From positions 1 through 64,000 of the forward strand of contig JAFAPC010000107.1 in NCBI GenBank assembly GCA_019247305.1: a DNA stretch of 64,000 nt. Reading direction: 5' to 3'. Shown piece after piece: positions 46,408 to 55,627 of this stretch (position 1 is the first letter of the stretch; the number at the start of each line of letters is the position of its first letter). The notes beneath the pieces are model-generated. The model had not been told where the DNA came from. It saw only the letters and a list, made by a program, of their open reading frames with translations, and searched no databases. The stretch is from Pseudonocardiales bacterium. Lineage in GTDB: Bacteria; Actinomycetota; Actinomycetes; Mycobacteriales; Pseudonocardiaceae. Made by a program: the position numbers and the translations under genes.

Positions 46408-46482
46408 CCCGCCATCATCCCGGATGCCGCCTACGCCGTGGGGATGTGTGTAGCGATCCCGGAAAGTGGGCATCCAGCGGCC

Positions 46483-46722
46483 ATGGGATTTCAGGTCACC
46501 GAAGTTCAGAAGTCGCTCAAGGGGTTCGACTACCCGGGGTCGCCAGCCCAGCTGGCCCGTCACGCAGAGTCTCACGGCGGGAGCAAGGAGCTCGTGGCGG
46601 CGTTGCGCAACTTGCAGAAGGAGTCCTTTGACGGCCCGAACGCCGTCATGCACAGCCTGAGCGAAGACAACGCCCTCGGCGGGTCAACCACCCGCGATGG
46701 GACGGACGGGGAAACGCGATGA
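46483..46722 (+). CDS. DUF2795 protein
   Basis: This 79-residue protein begins MGFQVTEVQKSLKGFDYPGS and has the DUF2795 pattern with a helical SKELVAALRNLQKE core. Such small proteins accompany DUF5709 and DUF3140 genes in actinobacteria, as here. Its stop overlaps the next start by four bases. ATG 46483 has no clear ribosome site; an in-frame GTG upstream is a possible alternative. Function unknown. Confidence 0.75.
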   Translation: MGFQVTEVQKSLKGFDYPGSPAQLARHAESHGGSKELVAALRNLQKESFDGPNAVMHSLSEDNALGGSTTRDGTDGETR

Positions 46723-47162
46723 GGGCTACTCCCGACCCGCTGGGGCACGACGATGATGTCCTCGCGCAGAGCGAGACGCTCGACGAGGAGAACATGGGCG
46801 TTGACCCGTTGGAGGGTGGGATGGATCCCGCTGAGGACTGGTCGGCAGCCAATCGATACGGGACCACCGCGATCGAGCAGGCTACCGACCGGCCCTTGGC
46901 CGAGCGGCTGGCCGAAGAGCGCCCGGACATCAGCATTGAGCCGGCGCCGGACCGCCCGATGGCACTGACTCCGTTGGAAGAGCTCAACGAGTCGATCGAC
47001 GATGAATTGATTCCCGAAGAGCCGGTACACGAGCACGGTCAGGTGCTCGTGGGCGACGAGGTGGACAACACCGGCGAGTCCGCCACCCGCCGCAGCGGGC
47101 GCCTTGTGACCGAACCCGATGCACCTGCCACCGATGAGGCCCAGTACGCCCGGGAAGAGTGA
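46719..47162 (+). CDS. DUF5709 acidic protein
   Basis: This 147-residue, strongly acidic protein starts at the ATG overlapping the DUF2795 stop. It has a repeated SETLDEENMGVDPLEGGMDP-type segment, an RPLAERLAEERPDI motif and a C-terminal GRLVTEPDAP tail, the hallmarks of DUF5709. The protein is probably largely disordered. It sits in a run of small genes (DUF2795, DUF5709, copper-binding-like, membrane protein) that look co-transcribed and may be stress-induced. Confidence 0.8.
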   Translation: MRATPDPLGHDDDVLAQSETLDEENMGVDPLEGGMDPAEDWSAANRYGTTAIEQATDRPLAERLAEERPDISIEPAPDRPMALTPLEELNESIDDELIPEEPVHEHGQVLVGDEVDNTGESATRRSGRLVTEPDAPATDEAQYAREE

Positions 47163-47188
47163 GCCGTTTTCGGTGTGAGGAGGTAGAG

Positions 47189-47602
47189 GTGACTGTCGCA
47201 GCTGAGATGATACGAACCTATCCAGCGGACCTTGGGAAGGTGGATCGTGACGCTTTAGTCCGCTGTATCGAGCAATGCGTATTTTGTGCGCAAGCATGCA
47301 CGGCGTGCGCACACGCCTGTTTGTCCGAACCTGACGACCAACTCCCGATGTTGCGCAAGTGTGTACGTTCGGACGAGGATTGCGCAGACATCTGTGCCAC
47401 CACCGCGCGCATCTTGTCCCGGCACACTGGCTACGACGCCAACATCACGCGAACCGTTTTACAGACCTGTGTCACGGTCTGCCGCTCCTGCGGCGACGAG
47501 TGTGAGCGCCACGCCTCTCGGCATGAGCACTGCCGAGTCTGCGCCGAAGCGTGCCGTCGCTGTGAGCAGGCATGCCAGGAACTGATCACGGCACTCGGCT
47601 GA
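47189..47602 (+). CDS. cysteine-rich four-helix-bundle copper-binding protein (Csp/DUF326-like)
   Basis: GTG 47189 follows GAGGAGGT. The 137-residue protein has regularly spaced cysteines inside helices (RCIEQCVFCAQACTACAHAC; CVRSDEDCADIC; CVTVCRSCGDEC; HCRVCAEACRRCEQACQ), the layout of the DUF326 copper storage proteins that bind many Cu(I) ions in the core of a four-helix bundle. No export signal is seen, so storage would be cytosolic. Unlike neighbours, it is slightly less GC-rich. The role in copper is from family knowledge. Confidence 0.85.
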   Translation: MTVAAEMIRTYPADLGKVDRDALVRCIEQCVFCAQACTACAHACLSEPDDQLPMLRKCVRSDEDCADICATTARILSRHTGYDANITRTVLQTCVTVCRSCGDECERHASRHEHCRVCAEACRRCEQACQELITALG

Positions 47603-47678
47603 GCGGTACCGGCGAGTTTGCCCGTGAGGAGCGCCGGGTAACCGGTTGTGCAGTGAGGACACAGATGAGGAGATAGCC

Positions 47679-48194
47679 ATGTCGACGACAACACAGTCCT
47701 CAGTTGGGGGCGGGTCAAACGTCCGAAGGGGGGGAACCATGACGATGCAGCGCAGCCGGGGCGCGGTGAGCGGTCTCCTGCTCGTACTACTCGGCGTCTG
47801 GGGCGCCATAATCCCCTTTGTCGGGCCCTACTTCGGCTACGCCTTCGGCGTCAACGCGCCCTGGTTCTTCACCTATGACCGGCTGTGGCTGAACATCCTG
47901 CCCGGTATCGCCCTGCTCCTCGGCGGTCTGATTCTCGGACCCAGCGCAAACCGCGCCAGCGGCGGGTTTGGAGCGTGGCTTGCCCTTCTCGGAGGGATCT
48001 GGTTCACGCTAGGTCCGGTGATCAGCCAGTGGTGGCGGGTCGGCGAGCTGAGAGCACCAATCGGGGCGCCGCTTGGACCGAGGTCGCTGCAGGTGCTTGA
48101 GCAGCTCGGCTATTTCTACGGTCTTGGCGCGCTGGCCACCGCCCTGGGCGCGTTCGCCCTCGGTCGGCTGACCGTGCGTTCGGTGCGCGACTAA
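47679..48194 (+). CDS. four-helix integral membrane protein
   Basis: ATG 47679 has a GAGGAG site six bases upstream. The first ~30 residues are polar, then four hydrophobic helices follow (AVSGLLLVLLGVWGAIIPF; LWLNILPGIALLLGGLILG; GFGAWLALLGGIWFTLGPVI; GLGALATALGAFALG). It looks like an actinobacterial small membrane protein with SPW-like or DUF-type four-helix topology. I do not recognise a functional motif. It follows the copper-binding-like gene by 76 bases. Confidence 0.7.
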   Translation: MSTTTQSSVGGGSNVRRGGTMTMQRSRGAVSGLLLVLLGVWGAIIPFVGPYFGYAFGVNAPWFFTYDRLWLNILPGIALLLGGLILGPSANRASGGFGAWLALLGGIWFTLGPVISQWWRVGELRAPIGAPLGPRSLQVLEQLGYFYGLGALATALGAFALGRLTVRSVRD

Positions 48195-48218
48195 CACGAC
48201 TAAACAGCCCCGGCGGCA

Positions 48219-48557
48219 TTAGGAGGGCTTGAGCGGATCGTGACCCAGCGACATCAAGCGGTGACGCCAACCAGTCCGGCCCGCGACAGACTCCCGGTTG
48301 CCTCGACGCCCGAGGTGTACCTGTCGGACTACCCGGCGCATCACTTCAAGATCATCAGGAGTGAGGTCGGTCCGGCGCTTGCTCAGGATCCGCAGCACCT
48401 GGTGGCCGGTCGGAGGGCCTGCTTGGTCGGGGAGGTCTTCAGCCTCAGGGTCCGCCGAGCAGGTGCGCAGCCAGTCGGCAAGCTCCCGCGAGGACATGTT
48501 CACTACCCGGTGGAACTCATGCCACAGTTCACCTTCATGCAGCACGGTGTCCGCCAT
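48219..48557 (-). CDS. DUF3140 protein
   Basis: This 112-residue protein reads ELWHEFHRVVNMSSRELADW, then LRTCSADPEAEDLPD and LRILSKRRTDLTPDDLEVMRRVVRQV, the DUF3140 signature. A GGGAG site precedes ATG 48557. DUF3140 proteins are small, cytosolic and uncharacterised, and often lie near DUF2795-type genes. It is convergent with the 47679 membrane protein gene. The interval 48558-48798 after it shows no gene. Confidence 0.8.
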   Translation of the reverse strand: MADTVLHEGELWHEFHRVVNMSSRELADWLRTCSADPEAEDLPDQAGPPTGHQVLRILSKRRTDLTPDDLEVMRRVVRQVHLGRRGNRESVAGRTGWRHRLMSLGHDPLKPS

Positions 48558-48798
48558 CGTCCTGTCTCCCTTCTAACAGTATACGTGATACGGATGCCCT
48601 TGTCACGGCGCGTATAAACCCTTGAGTTCATCCTGATTCCGCCAAGAGCGGGCGCAGCGCTGGTGCAGCGGTGGGACAATGGCAGGAGCGTGGTGACGCC
48701 AGAAAAGTCCGTGTCCGGTCCCCGGTGTCGGCGAGGGCACCCGCCGCAGACCGGGCCAGCGCGTGGTGGCCACCGCGCCCAGCTCTACTATCCCGCGC

Positions 48799-49918
48799 AT
48801 GTCGCCGGTGTCTCGTGGTCGTAAGAGCAAGAAAAGTAACACCACTCAAGGCCTGCGAGGTGCCGCGCGCCGGCACGCCGATGGTATGCAGGAAGGTCAA
48901 CCACGATCGACGTTCCCGGCGATGCGGTCGCTGCTGGGTCCGCCGCAGCGCCCAGCGTGGTTTGATCTCGCGAGCCAGGCTGTCCTCGATCAGGCTGGCG
49001 CCGTCATGTCGGCGCGAGGGCCTCGGGAACTTGAGCAGGTGACCGCGGAGCTGTTGGGCGCCGAACTGCACCGCATCGTGCGTGAGGAACGGAAAGGGCT
49101 GTGGTTCAGCCGGTGGTTCGGGGAGCTCGCGGAGGCCGCGGCGACTCGGATCCGGGAGGTGGCGGGCAGCCGGGACGGCGCGTGGGAGCCGCCGTGGCGA
49201 TTGCTGCACGGTCTCACCTCGATCGGGTCACCGGCGTTGCAGTCCATGGCACGCAACGCGTTGGACCGCGCGAAGAAGGCGTTGCGGAGTGATGCGGCGG
49301 TGCGGCAGCAGCCGGGCTGGCTGTGGCAGCTCGCGCGGATCACAGCAACCGGCGAGGTGGGCGAAGAGCGCCCGGCCGAAGCGGGTCGAGACGGCGGAGC
49401 GCCTGCTCTGCCTCGCCTATTGCGATTCCGGCGAAGACATTCTTCGGGGAAGCGAATCGCGGACGTTGCTGGATAACTGGTTCCGGGCGCGCCGCCGGGT
49501 CCACGACCTCGCGGATGTGCTGCGGAAGCGGGGAATGCCACTGCCGGCGGCGCGATCGTTGTACCACGACCTCGATGCGGATCCGATGGCGGCGGCGTTC
49601 ACCGACTGGTATGTGCGCCAGCACGGTACCGAACCCGATCCAGAGGCCGTCGGTGCGCTGACACTGGAGTGGATGGAGGGGACACTGCCCGACACCTGGC
49701 ATGCGATCTCGCCACATCGAGTTGACTTCCAGCTCGCCTTGATCAACGATTGGATTCCTGATCATCCGATCACCGTCGCGGCGAAGGCACTGTTGCCCGA
49801 ATGGGTGCGCTGGCATGGCGAGCAGGCCGGCCTGGCCGAGCACCTTATCGACCGAGGGGTCGCGGTCGCCCTAGGCGGTGTCCCGGTGGGATCGGACTGC
49901 GGGGGTCTTCGGGTTTAG
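48799..49918 (+). pseudogene. frameshifted hypothetical protein
   Basis: The protein starts MSPVSRGRKSKKSNTTQG, a start I associate with a family of uncharacterised actinobacterial proteins. It is coherent to LWQLARITATGEV. Continuation in the same frame is nonsense, whereas the next frame gives AKSARPKRVETAERLLCLAY and on to LIDRGVAVALGG, ending at a stop at 49918. One extra G in the GTGGGCG stretch around 49358-49362 explains the break. The repaired protein would be about 370 residues. Neither half shows a membrane helix or catalytic motif that I recognise. Confidence 0.65.
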
Positions 49919-50294
49919 TCACATGGAATGGCCAGACCGACGACTCCAGCTCCGGGTCATCGCCGGTCCGGCCACGACCCTGACATAGGGGCGGTGCACG
50001 CTCGGTCAGGGCTGCGCAGAGTCAAGCACCGCACGACACCACGCGCAAGTCGTTCCGCACACTTTTCTCCGCAACGAGACTGTTCTGTTATTTTTGCCAG
50101 GAGAGAGTGCGACAATGCTTTCATATCGGATTAAATTTCGCACAATGAGCGGGTGGATGACGACCGAGAGCACCGGAGGGGATCGCCAGCGCCACGCAGG
50201 CAGTTCGGTCGCCTGGGAGACCGTCGGCCAGGCTGTGCGCTCCAGCGGCGAGCGCCGCGGTTCTCGATGACAATCGCGGTCCTAGGATCGCCGG
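49919..50294. other. intergenic region upstream of recQ
   Basis: The middle of this 376-base region (about 50055-50150) is notably A+T-richer than its surroundings and contains a possible short ORF (50115-50270). Its T-rich run near 50090 could be part of a promoter. No operator or repeat was seen. Confidence 0.45.
50115..50270 (+). CDS. possible 51-residue small protein ahead of recQ
   Basis: ATG 50115 lies nine bases after GGAGAGAG, a fair ribosome site. The frame encodes MLSYRIKFRTMSGWMTTEST and on to a stop at 50268-50270, 24 bases before recQ. The sequence is basic at the N-terminus and otherwise polar, with no recognised domain. It could be a real short gene co-transcribed with recQ or a chance frame. 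Confidence 0.3.
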   Translation: MLSYRIKFRTMSGWMTTESTGGDRQRHAGSSVAWETVGQAVRSSGERRGSR

Positions 50295-52148
50295 ATGGCG
50301 GTCGGCGACAGCGGACTCGATGTGAGCGATGCCGGGCGGGTACTGCGCCGGGTGTTCGGTTACGACTCGTTCCGAGGAGCGCAGCAGGAGATCATCGACC
50401 ATGTCACCGCAGGTGGTGACGCGCTTGTCCTCATGCCGACCGGTGGGGGTAAGTCGCTGTGCTACCAGATTCCCGCGCTCGTGCGCGACGGCGTTGGCGT
50501 CGTCATCTCACCGCTCATCGCACTGATGCAGGACCAGGTCGACGCCCTGCGGGCGCTCGGTGTCCGGGCCGGGTTCCTCAACTCCACTCAGGATCCCTAC
50601 GAGCGCCGCCAGGTCGAGTCCGCTTTCCTCACTGGTGAGCTGGACCTGCTCTACCTGGCGCCAGAACGGCTCCGCGTTGAGTCGACCGGCAACCTGTTGG
50701 ACCGCGGCATGATTTCGCTGTTCGCTATCGACGAAGCCCACTGCGTGTCCCAGTGGGGGCATGACTTCCGGCCCGACTACCTCGCCCTGTCCGCGCTGCA
50801 CGAGCGGTGGCCCGCCGTGCCCCGCATCGCCCTGACTGCGACGGCCACCAAGGCGACCCACGCCGAGATCGCCTCCCGGCTGAACCTGGCCGACGCCCGT
50901 CACTTCGTGTCGAGCTTCGACCGTCCGAACATTCAGTACCGCATCGTGCCGAAGAACGACCCCAAGCGGCAGCTGCTGGAGCTGCTGCGCACCGAACACT
51001 CCGGCGACGCGGGCATCGTCTATTGCCTGTCCCGGGCTTCGGTGGAGAAGACCGCGGAGTTCCTGGTGCAGAACGGGATCGAGGCACTGCCTTATCACGC
51101 CGGGCTCGACGCGCCGACTCGAACCACTCACCAAGCGCGCTTTCTGCGCGAGGACGGCCTGGTCATGGTGGCCACGATCGCGTTCGGCATGGGCATCGAC
51201 AAGCCCGACGTGCGCTTCGTCGCGCACCTGGACCTCCCCAAGTCCGTCGAGGGCTATTACCAGGAGACCGGCCGGGCCGGACGGGACGGTCTGCCCTCCA
51301 CCGCCTGGCTGGCCTACGGTCTGGCCGACGTCGTGCAGCAGCGCAAGCTGATCGAGGGCAGCGAGGGCGACGGTGCCCACCGCCGTCGTCTTGCCACCCA
51401 CCTCGATGCCATGCTGGCCCTCTGCGAGACGGTCGAGTGCCGCCGCCGGCAACTGCTCGCCTACTTCGGCCAGCAGGCCAGCGCCTGCGGCAACTGCGAT
51501 ACCTGCCTGTCACCGCCGGAATCGTGGGACGGCACCATCGCCGCGCAGAAACTCCTCTCGACCGTGCTGCGGCTCGACCGTGAGCGTCGCCAGCGCTTCG
51601 GCGCGGGCCAGGTGATCGACATCCTGCTCGGCAAGAAAACGCCCAAAGTCGCCCAGTTCGGTCACGACCGTCTCACGGTGTTCGGCATCGGCACCGAGCT
51701 GCGCGAGGCCGAGTGGCGCGGGGTGGTGCGCCAGTTGTTGGCCCAGAGCCTGCTCGGCATCGAAGGTGACTACGGTACGTTAGTGCTCACCCACTCCAGT
51801 GGGGAGGTGCTGAGCCGGCAACGCCAGGTCCTGCTGCGCCGCGAACCCGAACGGGTAACACAAGCCACCCCCAAAACACCCAAGCCCCGCCGCATTGCAC
51901 CCGTCGACCTGTCCGAGGCGGCAGCGCCGGTGTTCGAGCGGCTCCGCGCCTGGCGCGCCGCCGCCGCGAAAGAGCAGGGCGTCCCCGCCTACGTGATCTT
52001 CCATGACGCGACCTTGCGCCAGATCGCCACCGAAACCCCAGCAACCCTGGCCGAGCTCAGCACGATCAACGGTGTCGGCGAGAACAAGCTGGCAAAATAC
52101 GGCCAGCAGATCCTCGACACCCTCGCTGACGGTGCCCCCACAACCTGA
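50295..52148 (+). CDS. recQ: ATP-dependent DNA helicase RecQ
   Basis: This 617-residue 3'-5' helicase is complete. It has the RecQ motif 0 region ([14 protein letters not shown]), Walker [11 protein letters not shown] with Lys53, DEAH at 146-149 followed by [16 protein letters not shown]-like and motif VI ([10 protein letters not shown]), the zinc-binding knuckle ending CGNCDTC, a winged-helix RQC part, and a C-terminal HRDC domain ([20 protein letters not shown]). It unwinds recombination and replication intermediates. Immediately downstream is a large inverted repeat. Confidence 0.95.
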   Translation: MAVGDSGLDVSDAGRVLRRVFGYDSFRGAQQEIIDHVTAGGDALVLMPTGGGKSLCYQIPALVRDGVGVVISPLIALMQDQVDALRALGVRAGFLNSTQDPYERRQVESAFLTGELDLLYLAPERLRVESTGNLLDRGMISLFAIDEAHCVSQWGHDFRPDYLALSALHERWPAVPRIALTATATKATHAEIASRLNLADARHFVSSFDRPNIQYRIVPKNDPKRQLLELLRTEHSGDAGIVYCLSRASVEKTAEFLVQNGIEALPYHAGLDAPTRTTHQARFLREDGLVMVATIAFGMGIDKPDVRFVAHLDLPKSVEGYYQETGRAGRDGLPSTAWLAYGLADVVQQRKLIEGSEGDGAHRRRLATHLDAMLALCETVECRRRQLLAYFGQQASACGNCDTCLSPPESWDGTIAAQKLLSTVLRLDRERRQRFGAGQVIDILLGKKTPKVAQFGHDRLTVFGIGTELREAEWRGVVRQLLAQSLLGIEGDYGTLVLTHSSGEVLSRQRQVLLRREPERVTQATPKTPKPRRIAPVDLSEAAAPVFERLRAWRAAAAKEQGVPAYVIFHDATLRQIATETPATLAELSTINGVGENKLAKYGQQILDTLADGAPTT

Positions 52149-52197
52149 TCCCCCTACCGCAGACCTCAGCGCGGCTCAGCCCAACCCGCGCTAGCTA

Positions 52198-52259
52198 CGC
52201 CGAGTTCGACACCAGCGCTGCCCGGCTCGCAGGCGACGACTCTGGTGTCGAACTCGGCG
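52198..52259. terminator. 18-bp inverted repeat, probable factor-dependent terminator after recQ
   Basis: CGCCGAGTTCGACACCAG at 52198-52215 and its exact reverse complement at 52242-52259 flank a 26-base loop, starting 50 bases past the recQ stop. No T-run follows, so an intrinsic terminator is not certain; actinobacterial terminators often lack it. Alternatively this is a small mobile palindromic element. Confidence 0.5.
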
Positions 52260-52313
52260 CCCGCAGAGCGCAGGCGTCATCAGCGCGCCCTGCGCGCGTG
52301 GCTGGTTCATGAT

Positions 52314-52616
52314 GTGGCGGTGATCCTGGAACATGCGCTGCTGCCCGTGACGCCCGGCGAAGAAGCGGCTTTCGAGACGGCTTTCGCCCGAGCCAAGCCG
52401 ATCATCGCGGGGATGCCGGGCTTTCGGCGACTGACTCTCTCCCGCTGCATCGAGCAGCCGAGCACCTATCTCCTGCTGGTCGAGTGGCGGTGCTTGGAAG
52501 ACCACACCGAGGGCTTCCGCAACTCACCGCAGTATCAGGAGTGACGCCAGCTGCTGCACCACTTCTACGCTCCGTTCCCCCGCGTGGAGCACTACGAGCA
52601 CGTCGACCATGCCTAG
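52314..52616 (+). pseudogene. antibiotic-biosynthesis monooxygenase-like protein with internal stop
   Basis: The frame from GTG 52314 reads VILEHALLPVTPGEEAAFE, AGMPGFRRLTLSRCIEQPS, TYLLLVEWRCLEDHTEGFR, NSPQYQE, then TGA (52542-52544), then in the same frame RQLLHHFYAPFPRVEHYEHV to a TAG at 52614-52616. Relatives have tryptophan where the TGA stands (YQEWR), so a TGG-to-TGA change has truncated an otherwise intact ~100-residue ABM-domain (dimeric ferredoxin-like) protein. UGA readthrough is not known for this family. Confidence 0.7.
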
Positions 52617-52734
52617 GCGCTTGCGCAACCCCGACCGACAAAATGCGGGGCGACGTCCCGGGACCAGCGGGACACAGGTCACCACTTTGGCGTCCGCCAG
52701 GCGCGTGACACGTGACTATATCGCCATACTGACC

Positions 52735-53100
52735 AGCGCCAACCCCGGCGATGATGACGTGGTCGTGCACTGCGAAAGCCAACGGCAAGCACACCTCGTG
52801 AAAGAGACAATCGTCGCACGATTGGCGCACGTCGGACTGTGGGCCGCCACAGCGATCTTGGCATCAACGGCCTCGCGCAGATGGTCAACAGTGTCGTGCG
52901 AGGATGGACCAACTACTATGGGCGCTTCTACAAGTCCATGTTGTATCCCCTCCTCCAGTGCATCAACGAACACCTCGTGCGCTGGGCCTACCGGAAGTAC
53001 AAACGGCTCCACCGCAGACCCCGAAGGGCAAGGGAACTACTAGCCAAAATAGCGCGGCAGTACCCCTACCTGTTCGCGCACTGGCGCATCGGAATGCACA
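52735..53100 (+). pseudogene. group II intron reverse transcriptase/maturase remnant
   Basis: One frame has DDDVVVHCESQRQAHLV, which resembles the YADD catalytic motif region of group II intron reverse transcriptases. A second frame has LAQMVNSVVRGWTNYYGRFY, then LLQCINEHLVRWAYRKYKRL and a YPYLFAHW tail, the maturase (domain X) C-terminus. The DNA between is deleted and frameshifted, so no active protein is possible. The intron RNA domains were not recognised. It marks the left border of the heptose gene block. Confidence 0.75.
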
Positions 53101-53644
53101 GTCCCGTCATCTTCGAGCCCTCCACGCCGGACCAAACCAAGATCACTGAAACTACACTCACCCGAACACGACCAGAAGCCACAAGCCCCCGGTTGTCATA
53201 CCATGCCACCATACCAAAAACTCATGTACTCCGGCTGAATTTTTGCCGTGACCGGACTTCCACCCGCTGGCTTGATCCAGCTTCCAGGACGCACCACTTG
53301 ATCAGTGTATACGAGCATTCAGCTGCTGTTTAAGAGAACTTCGCCCAGCGTCCAGTTTCAGACGTTTGCGGGCCGGGCAGTCATACTTTGTGCGGCGCGT
53401 ACACGTGGGTTAAGGGCGAGCTCTTGTGGACACCCCGCTGCTGGAACAGGTCGCCGGATCTGAATGTTGGGGTGCTGCACGTGTAAAGAGGGAGGATGGA
53501 TGAGACGCATGCGCGCACGGTAAGACTTGACGCTAATCCCGCTGATCCTGCCGAACACCTCCGTCGCGCTATGCAGTGGATATAGTCGTGTTGTATCCGG
53601 CGGAATCGTATTGAGTGTGACAGCGAGGAGAAAGGACCAGTGAC
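53101..53644. other. intergenic region upstream of the heptose operon
   Basis: No convincing gene is seen after the maturase remnant. The stretch is A+T-richer than average and presumably contains the operon promoter; TATAGT at about 53579 and a nearby TTGTAT are weak candidates. The ribosome site GAGGAGAAAGGA precedes ATG 53645. Confidence 0.45.
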
Positions 53645-54604
53645 ATGTTCGTTCTTATGTATGCCGCTGTCACGGTACTTTCTTGGGGAACGTGGATTGG
53701 CATGGCGGACGCTGTTGTTGCCTCCAATCAGGTGAAGACGTTTTATGTCACGTTGGGAAATCTCGCCTTCGCCGCGTTGGTGTTGGTCTGGCATGGTGAT
53801 CCGGCGAGCTGGCTGTGGTTGCCGTTCGCGGGTGGTCTGCTGTGGGCGTTCGGCAACGTCTGCGCGTTTCTGGGTAGTCGCGGCATTGGCCTGGCTAGGG
53901 CGTCAGGAATTTGGACCTGTCTGAACATCGCGATGGGGCTGGTGTGGGGCGCTGTCCTGTTTGACGAGTTTGTGGGGATCGGGGCCCGGATTGTGGTGTT
54001 GTGGTTGTCGCTGGCGTCAGTGGTGGCCGGGCTCCTGCTTATTGTGTTGACCCGCAGCAACGTCGCTGGGGCCGACGCGGATCCGGTGCTGGACGCGGAC
54101 GGCGGGCTGGGACCGCACCCGGATGGCCGGGGTGGTGTCGCCACGGTCGATGTCCGGGCCGCGCTTCGGAGCGGGACGTATCTCGGCCTGGCCGGTGCGT
54201 TCGGCGCGGGACTGTTGTGGGGAAGTTACTTCATTCCCATCCAACTCTCCGGCACGTCACTCTGGATAGCTAATCTTTCACTCGCGGCCGGAATGTTTGT
54301 GGGCGGCACGGGGTTGGCGTTCGGTAGTAGACAGTCGTTCGTACTCGAACAGCGACGCGATTATTGGGTACTGTCGCTGGCTGGCGCGCTGTGGGGAATA
54401 GGAAATATTGGAATGCTGACATTGGTCGAAGAGATCGGTACCGGGAAGGGATTCGCGATTGCACAGCTCAGTCTGGTCGTGAAGGGACTGATCGGAATCG
54501 TCGTTTTTAAGAATCCGCCGCCGCGCAGCCGGGCGGCGGCGGTAACGTTCGCCGGCATCATACTGGCGGTGACCGGGGGCATTCTTTTAGGCCAGCTGAA
54601 GTAG
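53645..54604 (+). CDS. GRP-family sugar transporter (DMT superfamily)
   Basis: This 319-residue protein has about ten membrane helices in two repeats and reads as the glucose/ribose porter (GRP) family: MFVLMYAAVTVLSWGTWIGM, an FYVTLGNLAFAALVLVW helix, WLPFAGGLLWAFGNVCAF, then LLWGSYFIPIQLSG and LWGIGNIGMLTLVEEIG. The middle cytosolic loop (about residues 140-175) is polar. As the first gene of the operon, it could import a sugar or export a product; family members are usually importers. Confidence 0.82.
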   Translation: MFVLMYAAVTVLSWGTWIGMADAVVASNQVKTFYVTLGNLAFAALVLVWHGDPASWLWLPFAGGLLWAFGNVCAFLGSRGIGLARASGIWTCLNIAMGLVWGAVLFDEFVGIGARIVVLWLSLASVVAGLLLIVLTRSNVAGADADPVLDADGGLGPHPDGRGGVATVDVRAALRSGTYLGLAGAFGAGLLWGSYFIPIQLSGTSLWIANLSLAAGMFVGGTGLAFGSRQSFVLEQRRDYWVLSLAGALWGIGNIGMLTLVEEIGTGKGFAIAQLSLVVKGLIGIVVFKNPPPRSRAAAVTFAGIILAVTGGILLGQLK

Positions 54605-54635
54605 GACGGAAGAGAGAGAAGGACGGAGGTTGAAC

Positions 54636-55616
54636 GTGAAAGTCCTGATCACTGGCGTGACGGGCTTCGCCGGCAGCTATCTGGCGGAGTACCTTGTGGA
54701 CCAGCCCGACGTGGAGGTCTACGGGCTCAAGCGGTGGAACAGCCCGCTTGCCGATCTGCAGGGCGTCATCGACAAGATCACACTCATTAACTTCGACCTT
54801 GGCGATCCACATTCGATTTATAAGGCGATCAGCGAGGTCCGGCCCGATCGCATCTTTCACCTCGCCGCCCAGTCCTACGTGCCGATGAGCTTCCGGGCCC
54901 CGGTTGACACTATTCGGGCTAACGTCCTGGGCACCGTGGGGCTGCTGGAGGCGGTCCGGGAGACCGGCGACGATCCAGTGATCCACATCTGTACGTCCTC
55001 CGAGGTGTATGGGGAGGTCTCCCAGGAGGAACTGCCGATTGTGGAGAGCACGCCGTTGCGGCCGCAGAGCCCGTACGGTGTGAGCAAGGTCGCCGAGGAT
55101 CTGACTGCGTACCAGTACCACGTCTCGTACGGGTTGCGGACGCTGCGCACCCGCTCGTTTACGCACACCGGGCCGCGGAGCAAGGAGGTTTTCGTCGCGC
55201 CGGCCTTTGCCAAGCAGATCGCGGAGATCGAAGCCGGGCAGCGCAACGAGGTGGTGTACGTGGGTAACCTCGACTCGACCCGCACATTCCTCGACATCCG
55301 GGACATGGTCGAGGCGTACTGGCTGCTGACCGAGAAGTGCCCGGCTGGTGAGGTCTACAACATCGCGGGAGATTACACCTGCACGGTCGGTCAGATGCTT
55401 GACACGCTGCTTGGCCTGACCGACGTCAAGCCGAAAATCGAGGTCGATTCGCGGTTGTTGCGCGTGTCGGACGTGACCCGCCAGGTTCCGGACACGACCA
55501 AGTTCCGAGAGGCGACTGGATGGCGCCCGAAGATCTCTTTCGAGCAGACCCTGCGCGACATCCTTGACTACTGGCGAGATCAAGTAGCCCAGCCTCACCT
55601 GCGGGTGCAGAGGTAA
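54636..55616 (+). CDS. GDP-mannose 4,6-dehydratase-like SDR enzyme
   Basis: GTG 54636 has GGACGGAGG six bases upstream and is preferred over TTG 54630. The 326-residue extended SDR has GVTGFAGSYLAEYL for NAD(P), a SSEVYGEV motif with the Ser-Glu pair, and YGVSK with the catalytic tyrosine and lysine, then a RSFTHTGPRSKEVF substrate loop, all as in GMD-type 4,6-dehydratases. In a GDP-heptose context it may make a 4-keto-6-deoxy-heptose, as DmhA does in Campylobacter. An epimerase or reductase role is also possible. It starts 31 bases after the transporter gene. Confidence 0.8.
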   Translation: MKVLITGVTGFAGSYLAEYLVDQPDVEVYGLKRWNSPLADLQGVIDKITLINFDLGDPHSIYKAISEVRPDRIFHLAAQSYVPMSFRAPVDTIRANVLGTVGLLEAVRETGDDPVIHICTSSEVYGEVSQEELPIVESTPLRPQSPYGVSKVAEDLTAYQYHVSYGLRTLRTRSFTHTGPRSKEVFVAPAFAKQIAEIEAGQRNEVVYVGNLDSTRTFLDIRDMVEAYWLLTEKCPAGEVYNIAGDYTCTVGQMLDTLLGLTDVKPKIEVDSRLLRVSDVTRQVPDTTKFREATGWRPKISFEQTLRDILDYWRDQVAQPHLRVQR

Positions 55617-55627
55617 GGGGAGACACG

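Noticed and set aside
52542-52544. UGA read as selenocysteine in the ABM-type gene
   Set aside because: Relatives have tryptophan at this position, and I noticed no hairpin suggestive of a selenocysteine insertion element after it.
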